DNA of 64,000 nt from Tulasnella sp. 424 (Eukaryota; Basidiomycota; Agaricomycetes; Cantharellales; Tulasnellaceae), in NCBI GenBank assembly GCA_019633425.1, contig WSUB01000010.1, positions 372,001 to 436,000 of the forward strand, in the 5' to 3' direction. Position 1 is the first letter of the stretch; the number at the start of each line of letters is the position of its first letter. Both the position numbers and the translations under genes were made by a program. Under the pieces are notes generated by a model that saw only the letters and a list, made by a program, of their open reading frames with translations, had not been told where the DNA came from and made no database searches. Of this stretch, positions 21,333 through 35,801 are shown piece by piece.

Positions 21333-22828
21333 CTACGTATGGGCAGCAATTGGCTCAAACAGCTTCTCCGGTGGCAATTGGGCGCTGGTTTGGTCAAGAG
21401 AGCCAAGAGCTTCGAGAGCTGTGGGGCGTGCTGTGGGGCACCGGGCTGTCATCAAGCAGAGCAATGTGTCAAGGAAAGCCATTTCTGGAAGCTGTCAGAA
21501 ATGAGGTCCGTATGACGGTCAGTCGATCAAGCTCCATTTAGCGATCTTTAAGCAAAGTAAGCGACGTACCTCGCGGAAGACCTCGGATAAGGTGGTTCCT
21601 AGTGCCTTGACGTCTTCAGGCATGTGCTCGCTAAGCTGCTCGAGTTCCAGCATCTCGCCTGTCATCCAGCCTGGAGTCCCCATATCGCACTTGCCAACGT
21701 TTGATGATTCATCGTGGATGTAGTGATGAGTGGAAGAAAAGTCGATGAGGTGATAGCGGACGTCGTGTTCGGATCTGTCCCAGTTGGCCGCGGTGATAGG
21801 CAGGAGGCCGGTGTCCATCCCAATATTCTCCGGACGGAGGTTGAGCCGCGTGATTTTGTGTTCGTGGAAGAAGGCGATTCCCTGCGACGATGGCGGGAGG
21901 GTCAGCATCGTCTTACGTGGGCACTCGCAGAGGAAAGCGCTCATACCTCGAGCAGCTGCCGAGCGAAGTCGAGACATTCGGCTACATTCTGGAAGGGGGG
22001 TGACGAGAATGGTCGTAGCTTGAGCATCATGACGAGAGCTTCCCCGTCGTGGTCGACGACATCCAAGACTGGCACCGAGTGGTTCCAAGGATCCTCGCGG
22101 GCCTCTTCAGTGTTGAGGAACTCGAGGACCTTCAGTTCAGATGAGGGGATCTTGACTCGTTTGAAAGTGACCATTTCAGAGGGTACGTGTCGTTTGAATG
22201 GCTGGATGGTAGTTTTGCGATCCATGCATTAGTCGGCAACGAAACTGAGGGGAGGTAGAAATACTCACCTGGGCGTCTACCGTGACATCATGGAAGGAAG
22301 GTCCAAGGTACGCCCTGGCGGCTTCTTTTTGGGCCTGTAGCCACGCTTGATCTTGAGCGCGTCGTAGTAAACTGACACGGTCGTCATTGTCGTAAAGCTT
22401 ATAGACTTTCGGGCCGTAATCTTCTGTGTCTTGGAAGCGCTGAAGCGGTGCACCGAACCCCGAGTCGTCTAGTGTCCAGTCGCTCCCTGCGTCTTCATCA
22501 ACTTCCCGTTGGATGACTTTGGAAACTAACGAACGAGCGCTGTCGCGACGGGGAATGGTAAGAGCAGGCATGGTACGAGAGGAATGAGAGGGGAGGGGAA
22601 AGGGGGAACTAACTGAAGGTCAAGAGGCAATGTGAACAACGCAAGTGACGCAGATAAATACCCAAGATGCGGTGGACGCTCATCAGGGATGTGGAGCTTG
22701 AGCGCTCGCTTCACAACCCCCTGTGCAATCTCGAATTCCTGGTTGCTTAACGGCCTCGTGTGCTCGGAAAGGTCCAATTGTGGGAGCGCAGTTGAGGAGT
22801 CCCGTCTAGACAGCCGGCCGAAATCCAA
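21333..22828 (-). CDS. Divergent kinase-like protein, predicted pseudokinase
   Basis: The protein resembles a kinase family common in Agaricomycetes. The start at 22828 gives MDFGRLSRRDSSTALPQLDL; MPALTIPRRDS at 22571 is an alternative. Joining over an intron gives LPLDLHARSLVSKVIQREVD. The C-lobe has AFFHEHKITRLNLRPENIGM (catalytic loop), RYHLIDFSSTHHY (activation-loop start), CDMGTPGWMTGEMLELEQ (APE-like region) and, after an intron with acceptor ACAG, LPEMAFLDTLLCLM followed by ARPTALEALGSL. The loop that normally reads HRDLKPEN reads RLNLRPEN, so the catalytic Asp is Asn, and DFG is DFS. Other family members, as I recall them, keep HRD. Stop TAG lies at 21333-21335. Catalysis is therefore unlikely; a binding or scaffold role is an inference. 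Confidence 0.65.
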
Positions 22829-23646
22829 GCACTAGAATGCCGCGGCGTACAAGAGCACATCCCTTAAGTGGCTATATCTGTTGTCAAAACATTGGAAAGT
22901 CAGCAGCGCTCATTTGCACCCGCATGCCGGAAGAGAGGACAACTGTCGAAATGACGCACCTGTAGTGGCTGACCGGCCTGCCAAGCGTGAGATTCGGAAC
23001 ACGATAGGACGATTCGTCGATGATAAGATAGATTGTTGCTCACTGTAAGGGCCTCAAGCGTGTCTTTTAGGTTGATGACTTCTCTGGGAAATTGCTTCCA
23101 GTCGAGCTCAAGGGGCTAGGGCAAATGTAGATCTTGCCGCGAGACCGAAAAAGCTGCTCGAAGTCGCAGCTTAGGTCCGAGGAACTGGTAGGAGAAGCGG
23201 CATGAAGTCTACCGCCTAATCTGTAACGTGCGACTATTTCTCATCCTATGGCGATGGCAAGTGAGCGCTGAGGTCAGATGAAGCAGAAATAGGGCTCACA
23301 AGATATTAAATCAAGCGCCTAGATTTCAAGTGCGCATGACCAAGCTAGTCAAACCCAAAGTTCCTATTACCGAGGACGCCGTCTCAAAGCAAGAGAGTTG
23401 GTTGCCTATCACGGGGTTGCAAAGAATAGTTTCGAGGCGGCGAGTCCTCATGTGAACCTTCCCTCCAACATGAACCTTTGGGCACGCGAAAATACTCGCC
23501 ATGAACACCTGGAATCGGGCTGGTTGAGCAAATGTTCGCAGGTTCAACCCGTGGTCGTGGCTTACGTAGGCCGGAGTTAACGGAGGTCAAAGGCTAGTGG
23601 TTGGTTTTGCAACAAGCACCACGCTCGTCAGTGGCCAAAATCCGGG
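22829..23646. other. Divergent intergenic, kinase-like gene and RSF1-like gene
   Basis: 818 bases between divergent starts, with no gene-like ORF. It must contain two promoters. I see no clear TATA box or repeat. Confidence 0.45.
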
Positions 23647-26600
23647 ATGCCTCCCAGAAGAGCCCAACGCAAGGAACCCACCCCAGAGATAGAGCCAGAA
23701 CAAGCAGCTCTGACTCCTAATCATCACTTTTTACGCACAAATGTCAAATGGGCGGCCATATGCCAGTACATCGTCACCTTCTTCCCAGCTATTGGTGTCC
23801 CAGAGTTCACTGTACAGGTACGTCTGCTTCCTCTGGCCCTTCTTCATCCGTAGATTTGGTGGTCTTCGTTATGGTGGAGAGGGGTTTGCTGGCTGGGGCC
23901 GCTCGGTACATTTGCACCACCGAAACGCTTTGACGCCCCTTTCTTGACATTTGTTTACGTTCCTGTACCGATCCCGATCGACGATGCTCTAAAGTCCAGC
24001 GCGCCCACCGTCGCGACCTCTTACCGCGTCTTTACGTGGCATTTCTACTTTCAACGGCGGTCCCAACTTTCCCGAGCCCGTTCTGACGCGTTTGGCACTT
24101 TCCACCTCAGGTTCTCGAAGATGACCTGGCCAACTCGACATTTACTATCATACCAAAGCTCATGCACAAGATGTTGTACACTACCACCTTAGACCGAAGA
24201 ATCAAGTATGCCCTTTCCCACAAAGCTTCCATTCATCTGCCTCGAGCTCACTCTGTTTTTCCAGTTCGGAAACCTGGGAAATTTACCTCAGGAAGCAGCT
24301 CGTCAAGCGCGATTCCGAGATGAACCCTATGGGGGATGACGATGAGCCCATTGACTGGGTTGATTTGTCTGTCGAGTCGAAGCTGGACGTCTTTTCCCGT
24401 ATCATTGAATGGCCGTTCTATAACCCAACTCGGCTGAGGCAGCAGATGAACGATGACGATAATTTCGCCCGCTGGGTAAGCTCCTTTCCGATGCTTCGAT
24501 GGACCTATCAATTGATTTTGCTGTCCTGCGCAAGCGTGCCGAGCCCATTGGCCATGACCAGCAACGCAATGCCTACTGGTTTATTGGAGGTACGTCCCTC
24601 GTCCCTCTCCAATTCCGAAACCGCCCTCACCGCTTGCACCTATAGGAGAACGATTGTGGATACAGCGATCAAAAGAGCCTCCCCGAGTCAGGAAACCAAA
24701 ACCGAAACCAAAAAAGAAGACAGCAGCCCCCAAAGCCGATGCCCTTCCGAAACGTCGTGGGAGGCCACCCAAATCCAAGCCTTCTCTTGCGACCGAGTCT
24801 GCTTCTGCATCAAGGGATTCCTCTTCCGGACCTCGTACTAGACGAAGCAAACGCGCGTCGGTTATCGAGGCTTCCACTCGCCCTGCTAAACGTCGGCGCA
24901 TGCTTGGGACGAGGATCAGTTCACGCCTTCACCGAAACGAGGAGTTGGACGAAGAGTGGCAACAAATCCCTGAAGAATGGATGCCAAAAAGCGACGAGGA
25001 CTCCTCATACTCCGAAGGCGAGAGCAAAATGGCCGAGTCCAAAGCATCTAGGTCGTCGAAACGGTTAAACCCAGTGGAGACAGATGACAACGACTCTGAC
25101 TTAACCGAGCTGTCCGATGAAGCAGCCAGCAAGTCCGACGAGGCCGAAGAAGCTGAAAAGGATGAAGGTTCTGACGCTGAGGAGTCCGACGAAGGAACTA
25201 GGGAGGCCGACGGGGAGGACGAGGAGGCAAAAGAGGAGGGCAAGGAGGGGACAGATGCCGCGAAACAAGAGAAGGCTCCTGCTACAACCTGGATGTCTCC
25301 AGATGACCCCAATTGGGTCGAATGGGAAACAGTTAGTCTCGTGGCCAGACAATGCATCCCCAAATAAACTAACACTCCGTGTCCTTAGATCTGTGTTACT
25401 CTCGAGGAGTGGAAGGAGTTTGTCGCCAAGTTCAAGGGCAGCAACAGTACATACGAGCGACAGCTCTACAGGCGACTAACGAAGGAATTCCTTCCTTATG
25501 TGGAGGAAGTCTTTGAGGTGCCCAGTCCAATTTATTTACGCCAGTATTTCAACTAACATATGCCTGCCGCTGACGTAGGAGCGCCAAAGGATTGCTGAAG
25601 AGAAGCGGATGCAGGAGCTTAAGGTTCACCAAGAAGTCGAGTCGTATGTTGGTCGGAAGCGCTCCACTCGACTCGCGATTATCGAGAGCTCAAAGGAGAA
25701 GCAACGAGAGGAAGAGGCTGCTAAAGCTGAAGAAGACGCCAAACACGATCGGGCTCGTCGAGTGGAGGCTCGAGAGCAGAAGCAAGTTTCTGAGCGCGAG
25801 AGGCGAGAGTTGGAGCGTGAAAAGAGACGACAAGAGAGAGAGCTACAGGAACTTCTTGAAACGCAAAAGGCTGCAGAGGACGAAGAAAAGGTGTGTTTAG
25901 CCCTTGAATGTAGTCTGCGGGCTTAAATGCTAAATCGAAGCTACTTGACAAAGGAAAAGGTTACGGCCGCGAAACTTGCTGCTATGCAAGAAGCTCGCAG
26001 TACCAGTGGTGCGAATCGTCCTATCCGAAAATCCCGCGCAGCCATATCATATACCCAGTCGCCAAACGGCACCCCACCTCCAGCTGAAAGGGAGTCTTGG
26101 GAATTGGCATGCGAGATTTGTGGCAAGAAAGGGTGGAATATCGTGAGTCGAATTGCATTCTGGAATCCAAGTAAATTACACACTAACCGAGGCAATTGGT
26201 AGGACGATGGAAAGGTCATTACTGCCTGCGAGCGGTGTGCCAAGTGGCAACAGTACGTTATAATGTCTTGCTCGTTAGCCATGGCTGACGAGATGTGCCT
26301 TCCATTAGCACTGAATGTCACGACAAAGCCGACGACCAAGCTGGACGACCCCGACGGGACTGGAGTAAGGTTGAGTTCCTGTGCAAATCTTGCCAAAAGC
26401 GAAAGCCTCGTAAAAGCGCAGCGGAAGGAAACAAAGCGAAGGCGAAACCAGCGACCAATGGGAATCCCATTCAGTTGCAAACCGCCCCACACCCGGTTCC
26501 CCAGATCCACCCCCATCCGCCATACCATCCTTACACGAATGGTCACTACGCACCGCCTCCACCCCAACCATACCCTCAGCCCCCCCAGGGAGCAGATCCC

Positions 26601-27164
26601 AACAATATTCGAGGGATGCCGGCGTATGTACCTCAACCCACGGCCCCGGCGTATGGCAGTCAATACCTGCACTCGTACCCGAACACGCAGGCTGCACCAT
26701 ATTCGCATCAAGCCTCCCCGTACGGTGCTGCTGCTCGTCCATTGCCCCATGCCAATGGGTCCTCCCAACCCGGTGCTGTCCCGTATGGTCACCAGCCGGT
26801 TTACCCGCAGTACCCTCCCGTACAAGCATATCGAGCTCCACCACCTCCTAACCCTTACCCCTCACAACCTCACGGACAAGCGCCAGCTTATTGGCCTGGC
26901 CAAGCCTATCCTTATCCACAGGTCCCTCATGTCCCGAACGGCGCGCAAGGTCAAGGATATCCTGGTGCTACTCAACCAGGTCAGCCCGACAAACAGGGCT
27001 ACGGGCATGGAGCATTTGACGCCGCCCAATTGCTTGCTATGCAAGCCCATCGCGCTCCGCAAACCCAGTTGGCCCCTCCCCCGCCACCCTCCGCCCCGAT
27101 GCCTGTATCGGTAGCTATTCCTGCCCACATTGGCGCAAATGGATACGCGGGTCCCACTGCTTGA
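23647..27164 (+). CDS. RSF1/CECR2-like chromatin protein with WHIM-type region and PHD finger
   Basis: Layout suggests a partner of an ISWI-type chromatin remodeller. The start at 23647 gives MPPRRAQRKEPTPEIEPEQA. The head (VKWAAICQYIVTFFPAIGVP) resembles the DDT-like start of RSF1/CECR2. The WHIM-type region follows: DWVDLSVESKLDVFSRIIEW and, after an intron, HDQQRNAYWFIGGERLW. Next come a basic stretch with an AT-hook-like KRRGRPPK, a long acidic stretch (EADGEDEEAKEEGKE), a charged coiled coil (about 25620-25900), and a PHD finger with Cys in CEICGKKGW, CERCAKWQHTEC and LCKSCQKRK (C4HC3 spacing). The tail is about 220 residues rich in Pro, Tyr, Gln and His, ending GANGYAGPTA. RSF1 versus CECR2 cannot be decided; PHD histone specificity is not predictable here. 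Confidence 0.75.
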
Positions 27165-27396
27165 GAACAATTTCTAGAAGAGACTCCTTTCTTCCCTTCT
27201 CTGCTTATTGTATAATCAACCTTTTTTATGTCTGTCGGATGTTGTTCCTTACTAAATGTTATGTCCGTTGCTCGATCCTCCGCCCGTTCTTCCACACAAC
27301 CGTTCTGCCGACGCTTTGATCAAAGCTTCGTAGGTCAGGGGCGGGTATGATCTTTCTCTTCACTCCAGGATACTTAAGTTTCTATAGGACATCGCA

Positions 27397-27675
27397 ATGA
27401 CATCCAAGCCTACGATCAGAGTTCTTTATTTCGCTTCAGCCAAAACTGCAGTCGGACTTGAAAGCGAAGTAGTGGAGCTTCCAGCAACGTCATTTGCGTT
27501 ATCATCACTAGGCAATCTGCTGGTATCACTGCACTCTGGGACAAAGCTACAGGACGTCCTGAGGGTCTGTGCTTGGAGTGTTGATGAGTCGATGGTCGAG
27601 CACGATGAGCTTGATGATAGGAGGTTAATGGGTGGCGAAGTGGTCGCTGTCATTCCACCAGTTTCTGGAGGGTGA
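27397..27675 (+). CDS. Molybdopterin synthase sulfur-carrier subunit (MOCS2A/MoaD)
   Basis: This small ubiquitin-fold protein carries a C-terminal thiocarboxylate that supplies sulfur to convert precursor Z (cPMP) into molybdopterin, together with the large subunit MOCS2B. It is an intronless 92-residue ORF starting MTSKPTIRVLYFASAKTAVG, whose RVLYFASAK start is typical of MoaD. It ends GEVVAVIPPVSGG, with the double Gly needed for adenylation and thiocarboxylation. Length is normal for the family. UBA4, its activating enzyme, is encoded at 1175..2785 in the same window. Molybdenum cofactor serves nitrate reductase and sulfite oxidase-type enzymes, so the organism can be expected to use it. 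The large subunit is not in this window. Confidence 0.92.
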   Translation: MTSKPTIRVLYFASAKTAVGLESEVVELPATSFALSSLGNLLVSLHSGTKLQDVLRVCAWSVDESMVEHDELDDRRLMGGEVVAVIPPVSGG

Positions 27676-28033
27676 ATGTGCGTTTTCGGTATGATGACTT
27701 TGTGGTTCGCCCCCAGATGATAATGGCCGTGCTAATCTGGCTTGCCCCCCACCATTCTAAGGCGCTACGAGGGGATAACTGCGATTTTTTAACATTAATA
27801 ACGCGCCAACGCCTCTCCAACATTTACGTATAACACATGTTATGAAATATCGACTGGGCCTATAGTCCATGACAGGCCACATTCCCGTCGGCATCTAGTG
27901 TCGCTTTCCACCGTCTAGTGCTGTCGAGGAGGGGCGGCTTGGTTGACTGAGAAAGACAGCCAATCAACCAGCTCTCACAAAGCTATCACAGCCAAATGTT
28001 AGCGTGGAGGAGCCAAATAGAAATGGGTAGACC
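27676..28033. other. Convergent intergenic, MOCS2A and SDS22
   Basis: 358 bases between two stops, AT-rich around 27780-27850. It is expected to hold both poly(A) sites. No gene was seen. Confidence 0.5.
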
Positions 28034-29530
28034 TCACGTCGCGTCGATCTGGATGACTTGAGGTAACGCGAGTTTAACTTTCCGCCTGTAGCCAACCATG
28101 TCATCTTTCTGGCAGGGGTTACCCTCCAGATATATCGTCTTCAAGGTGGTGGTCTTCCCGAGTTGTGAGTCGAGATCGTGGAGGTTCGGTATTTTGTTGT
28201 CATTGGCCTGCGCAGGTACACATTAGCGGGCGATTCGTTTGGTTTTGAAGAACCATACCCAGAATTCCTCTAGTGACTTGAGATGGGATATGTTCTCGAC
28301 CTTTGGGATTCGATTGCTCCCGATATCAAGGGTCGTGAGTTTCGTCTATTAAGGTAGCTGAGAGCTTTAGGGAAGGACGCGACATTGAAATGATGGGGCG
28401 TACGTTGTTGTCAAGTCCTTCTAGTCTCTCGACACCGTTATGGCTGATATAGAATTCCTCGAGTTCTGTTAGGCCTTCGAGTCCCTCGAGTTTCACGATT
28501 CTGTTGGATTGGATGGACAGGATCCGTAGTTTGCACAGACCGGACAAATTCTGGGCTAAGGTCTCAGTGGGCGAACGAGCGTTAGATAAAAGCCAAATGC
28601 ACCTCTAGCTTCGTTATCTTGTTTTTGCCTAGCCATAGCTCTTCAAGATTTACTAGTGCGTCAAGATTCTCTATGGTCTATAATTCCTGCGTCAGTTACG
28701 CCTTGGATCGGAACGTGCCTGGGCGGGGCATACCCTGATTCTGTTGCCTCCTAGCTCCAAGCTACGCAATGTAGCCCCAGAGAATTCTAGGCCGCTGATT
28801 TTCGTGATCTTATTCTGAACGAAATAGACAGTTCGGAGCGCAGGAAGTTGTGCAATTCCCTCGGGTACATGCCGAAGAAGATTGAAAGACAAGTCCAGAG
28901 AGCTGTTGGCAAGCCAAGCTCGTCAGAATGTGAACGGGATCTCGAAGGGCACACGCAGACGTACGTCAATTGGTCATGTCCATTCAGCGCATCTCCCAGA
29001 TGCTTGATCTTGTTGTCGTACAGGTCAAGTTCTTCTAGGTTCTTCAAGGGACTGAAGTCCGCGGTTTCAAGGTGCTGAATGAAGTTCTGACGGAGGCAAA
29101 GTCTCTGCAGCGCTGCTGCAAAGCGAGGGAGTCCCAGTGGGGTGCAGGACGATATTCTAGAATGAGCAATGTTGAGATCCTATGAACGTGGACGCGAAGG
29201 TGCAGTTAGGCTAGACGGGCTGGTGGGTTTGCGACTGTCCTCACATGCCTCGGTGTCGTCTGGGAAGGCATCGAGGAATCCCTCAGCTTCCCCATCAGCC
29301 ATTCCAAGTTCGCCTCCTTCTTCGTTATCCGAGTCCACTTGCTCTACTATTTCCTTGTTGACCACGACTCTTGGCTTCTTTTTCACGCTGGGTGAGGTAT
29401 CTTCTGCTGAGCGGGCGCCGCTTGGTTGGGACGCCTCAACTGGGAGCCCATCCTCTAGGGTCAGAGCTGCGGCCTTCGTTGTAATAGAGCTGTCCTCTGG
29501 GTTGAGCTGGTCTTTCTCTGTCGCTGACAT
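28034..29530 (-). CDS. SDS22: SDS22-like protein phosphatase 1 regulatory subunit (leucine-rich repeats)
   Basis: Sds22 binds the PP1 catalytic subunit (Glc7/Dis2) in the nucleus and controls its maturation and mitotic targeting. The start at 29530 gives MSATEKDQLNPEDSS. An acidic head (EQVDSDNEEGGELGMADGE) precedes about eleven 22-residue SDS22-type leucine-rich repeats spread over several exons. Examples are LKNLEELDLYDNKIKHLGDA, LPALRTVYFVQNKITKISGL, LVNLEELWLGKNKITK, LCKLRILSIQSNRIVKLEGL and LTELEEFYISHNGVERLEGL. The last exon carries TLKTIYLEGNPCQKDDM and the cap ALPQVIQIDAT, as in yeast Sds22, with TGA at 28034-28036. Exon count is at least eight. Repeat spacing and the C-terminal cap make the assignment firm. 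Confidence 0.92.
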
Positions 29531-29702
29531 CCCCGTGTATATGTTCCAGTGGTGGTGGGTGTTGGTAAGGCTGACTCTCGTTTAGAAGGCGATGGAAGCT
29601 CATTAGGCCAGACCAAACTTGAACATTCCTCGCGCGCCTATTTTTGCTCTGCTTTCCTCGATCAGGCATCTCTGCCGCAAACCAATATACATTATATCAA
29701 CC

Positions 29703-30547
29703 TCATCGTTCAGGGCTATCGTCTAGTCGAGCTCGTTTTGACGTATCATTGTTTGACACGGAACTGCCATCCTGGCCGCTCATGCCCTGCCCTACACGAA
29801 TGCTCGCCAGCAAGGAATCACCAACGACCTTCTTCAGCTCCTCCTCAGGATCTGTACCCTCGCGTTCGGCTCGCTCCATAATCTCGTGGACTTGGGAAAT
29901 GAGCTCAGAGGAGAGAAGCTCCGCTGCTCGATCCGTAGCGAATTGCGAGGGTGACACCGGCTGAGTTGCTCCATTGGAGGTATCTTGGGTTACAGATGAA
30001 CCAAGGGAACGAAGGTATCCTGACACTTCAAGAGCATCTTCTTCGAGTCTATCTGCTGGCTATGATGCTGTAAGCCTTCGGCTACGTTGACATCGTCATT
30101 GAGCGTACGCACCGATTCTCCATCATTATTTCTGTGGTTGACGTCCGCTCCATGTTCGACAAGGTAGCGAGCAACTTCGATGGTCTCGACAACGAATAAA
30201 GGAGTCTCGCCATCTTCATCAGTGATGTTCACGTTTCCGCCGCGGCTAAGCAGGAACTCCAGTACGGGAATTTGAGCATACGATGCGGCTGCATGCCTGC
30301 GGACGGTTTAGCGTAAAAAACATATACCGGTTTGAAGTTGATAAAAGGATTTACATGGGGGTATACGTGTTCTCGTCTGCAACGTTAGGCGAGATGCCTT
30401 CGTCCACAAGCTCCTGAAGGGCGTTCAGCGATGCCAGTCCTTGCAGGAGGTTACGGAGCCAATTCTGACCTGCACACGTTCAAGGTCCCCATCTCCTGCA
30501 GCAACCCAAATATTCTTCTGATTTCGTGCTGCGCTCTGGCTCACCAT
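29703..30547 (-). CDS. Small ankyrin-repeat protein (similar to yeast YCR051W type)
   Basis: The start ATG at 30547 gives MVSQSAARNQKNIWVAAGDG, the usual opening of a small ankyrin protein (the first repeat begins NIWVAAGDGDLERVQ). Splicing gives ELVDEGISPNVADENTYTPM, then AASYAQIPVLEFLLSRGG, NITDEDGETPLFVVETIEVA and YLVEHGADVNHRNNDGESP, about three to four repeats. An acceptor at CATAG restores the frame to DRLEEDALEVSGYLRSLG. The C-terminal third is a helical charged segment (VHEIMERAEREGTDPEEEL) and ends RLDDSPER. The ankyrin block plus acidic helical tail recalls the uncharacterised yeast protein YCR051W; this comparison is from memory. Function is unknown. It is divergent from DBP2. Confidence 0.8.
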
Positions 30548-30970
30548 GTCGGGTTTGGCTCTTTGGTTCTGGCTGGGTTGACTCCCAATGCGTCACAAAT
30601 GTACAGTAAACCGTTCCTATAACCAGGACGGACCAGGCTGTATTCCCATTCCAAATCAGTAAAAGTGGTAAGTCATAGCACTGAATACTGACTTACAGAC
30701 TGTTGGAGCTGTTTCGAATCCACTGGGGCGGCAAGATGGTTGGGTCTGATCGACTCTCCGTAAATCCGCTCTAAACGCCGAGTGGCTCGTCCTTTATAAG
30801 AGAAAACTTCATCATCCGCATTTCTGTTCCCCCAAACTCCCCCCTCTGATTCCTCTCCACTTCACATCCTAACATTCAGGTTTCGAAGAATCAAGACTCA
30901 CTCTCTTCAAGCGCATTGCGAACTTCTACATTAGTTATCCTATTACCTCATAGACTTACATAGACTTAGC
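30548..30970. promoter_or_regulatory. Divergent promoter region, ankyrin gene and DBP2
   Basis: 423 bases between divergent starts. On the plus strand a TATA-like tttataaga lies near 30792-30800, about 175 bases before the DBP2 start, followed by C/T-rich DNA (30826-30865), the usual transcription start zone of highly expressed basidiomycete genes. Part of the ankyrin gene's leader may also lie here. Confidence 0.5.
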
Positions 30971-33895
<2,925 letters not shown>

Positions 33896-34456
33896 AACAA
33901 CGCAACGTTGCCTTTCACCGAATTTGCTTCTCGCCGGTCTTTTTTTCGCTTCTTGCTATATCGGGACTCGCATCCCCTACTGTATCTTAGACGCCTTGTG
34001 TCCTTCTATTCACATAATAACTTGGCACGATGGCTAAAAACTCGCATAACGCGTGTTTTTGATGCGTTATTTTTGTGCGTGGAGCAAGTGTTGGGTGTGG
34101 TGAGCAGGCGAGCACTGGAGCCTGCTGCACGTGTAATGCCGGTGCTGGCCCCTGGTGAGAAGTTGGAGAAGCGCCGTCTGGACTTGAACTGCCAAACGTC
34201 CCTGCCACAAGCCTTCCACTGCCACTCATATCTTGCCCCTCCTCCTCTTGACAGCATATATCACCTCACCTACCTCTGCTCTTCTTCTCAGGTCGACTAT
34301 TCCCCTCCTAGCTCTCGCATACCGTAGACTTGACGTCCAGTGTCGCGTCAACCACAAGGAGCTCCAAGTCTCACTTGTCCAACCCTTTTAGTAGACCGCG
34401 ACCTTTTCTCCTCTTGTCAAAGTCCCCCCTTTCCCCGAACGAATACGCTCCTGGAT
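33896..34456. other. Intergenic, DBP2 to CRIB gene
   Basis: 561 bases. The first 130 hold the T-rich 3' end of DBP2. A pyrimidine-rich stretch with a possible acceptor (ctcttcttctcag, about 34279-34291) before the next start may be a leader, perhaps spliced. Nothing else was recognised. Confidence 0.45.
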
Positions 34457-35298
34457 ATGCTTAGCATCCTTCTCTGCACTGGCCGCTCGAGCCATGACGC
34501 TCTCGACTATCCCTCTTACTCGCTGGCCGAGGAATCACCACGCAAAAAGCCATCATTTAGCAGCAGTCGCAAAGGGTCAAAGATCAGCAAGCTGCAAATT
34601 GGAGCCCCTTCAGACTTCCGCCATGAGTCGCATATGGGCTACGACGAGGTGAGAATGCGTAGTGTGCCGTCGGCGTCGGCGGTCAATGTGGCTTGCCGAG
34701 AGCCACCATCGCGTCATGCAAAGGAGGTTATCACAACCGTGCTAACACAATTTTGGTCAACAGGTCGCGGGTTTCGACATCGATGAGTATCAGCAGCGAA
34801 TTCAGACGAGATTCGTACAACAGCCAGTGCGTTTGGATTTACTGCTTTTGCGGTCATGCCGTTCATAGCTGACAACCTCGGTGCCATCTGCAGCAACAAC
34901 AAAGTCCATCACCCACCTCCCAGTCGTTCTCCCAGAACTTGAACCGCTCGCCCTCTGTCTCTAGATCGCCTGTCAAGCGAAAGCCTGCTCCGCCAACGTT
35001 GCCCATTGATGAGATATCCAAGAATACACCGACAATAGGAAATGGCTCCTCCGCAAAGCGCGTATCGGGTTCACCAACCGAGTCGAAGTACGCAAGAAGT
35101 TCCCCACCTCAGTCACCTGCCAGGAGCACCTACTCGGCATCCCAGCCCCCCTCATTGTCAATCTCCAGAAAAGCCTTGGTTCCTCTGTTCGGCGAGCCTG
35201 GTGGCAATAGCAACGCGCCTTATGTAACTGAAACAGCCAAGATTCGTTACGACGGCGCAATGGCAGAGATTGAACGCGCTCTGAAGGAAGCTCGCTGA
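34457..35298 (+). CDS. Small CRIB/PBD-domain protein (predicted Cdc42/Rac effector)
   Basis: The start at 34457 gives MLSILLCTGRSSHDALDYPS. Close behind lies a CRIB motif: KISKLQIGAPSDFRHESHMG, which fits the consensus I-S-x-P-x-x-F-x-H-x-x-H-x-G. An intron between GYDE and VAGFDIDEYQQRI, and a second one after a QQP stretch, lead to a Ser/Pro-rich basic region (NLNRSPSVSRSPVKRKPAPP) and a short C-terminal helix (RYDGAMAEIERALKEAR) before the stop at 35298. No kinase or GAP domain is present, so it is a stand-alone effector or scaffold of a few hundred residues, comparable in plan to yeast Gic proteins. Binding of GTP-bound Cdc42 is inferred from the motif. The role is likely in polarity or septins, but that is not visible here. 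Confidence 0.75.
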
Positions 35299-35801
35299 AC
35301 GCGTCAAGTCAGCGCAATGCCCGATTCGGTCGAAGACCGCCATACAACCATACGGAGTGTGAAGTTCTCCCACCTCCTGTCTCTCCAGCCACACTTCTAT
35401 CTATGTATGTATTCCGTTCACACACTCCCACTCCTTCACATACTCCTCTTCGACCTTTCCCGTCTTGAATATCGCTGTCGTTTCGTTCTCGTTTATGCAT
35501 GTACCTTGCGTTCCTGGATTGCCGGATGTCCATGCCTATTATCCTTTCTGTATATACTTTTCCCTTTTCTCAGGCTTTCACATGGCTGGCACTCATGTAT
35601 ATCGTTTCTCGCTCTGCTCTCTGTTAATTCGGATTATCCGTATTCCTCAATGGCACACATCTTGAAGGTCCTTGCGCTGGTGCAGCGACCAGGTTTGTGG
35701 AGAGAAGTACAACATCAGGTTAATCCCACTAAAACAAAGCACAAAAAAACATAGAACAGAGTATCTGAGAGTGTAGAGTCCAAATAACAGAAAGATTAAC
35801 G
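35299..35801. other. Convergent intergenic, CRIB gene and large disordered protein
   Basis: 503 T-rich bases between two stops; both 3' untranslated regions should lie here. No gene was seen. Confidence 0.45.

Noticed and set aside
20935..21333. Minus-strand ORF of 132 residues between the tRNA and the kinase-like gene
   Set aside because: No family motif, and it lies where the 3' untranslated region of the kinase-like gene is expected.
23520..23565. B-box-like GCAGGTTCAACCCGTGG
   Set aside because: No cloverleaf can be formed around it.
25941..26825. Minus-strand ORF of 294 residues opposite the PHD gene
   Set aside because: Antisense shadow of the Pro/Tyr-rich tail and PHD exons; the plus strand has the real domains.
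34170..34215. tRNA-like T arm on the minus strand (GCAGTTCAAGTCCAG)
   Set aside because: No matching acceptor, D or anticodon stems nearby.
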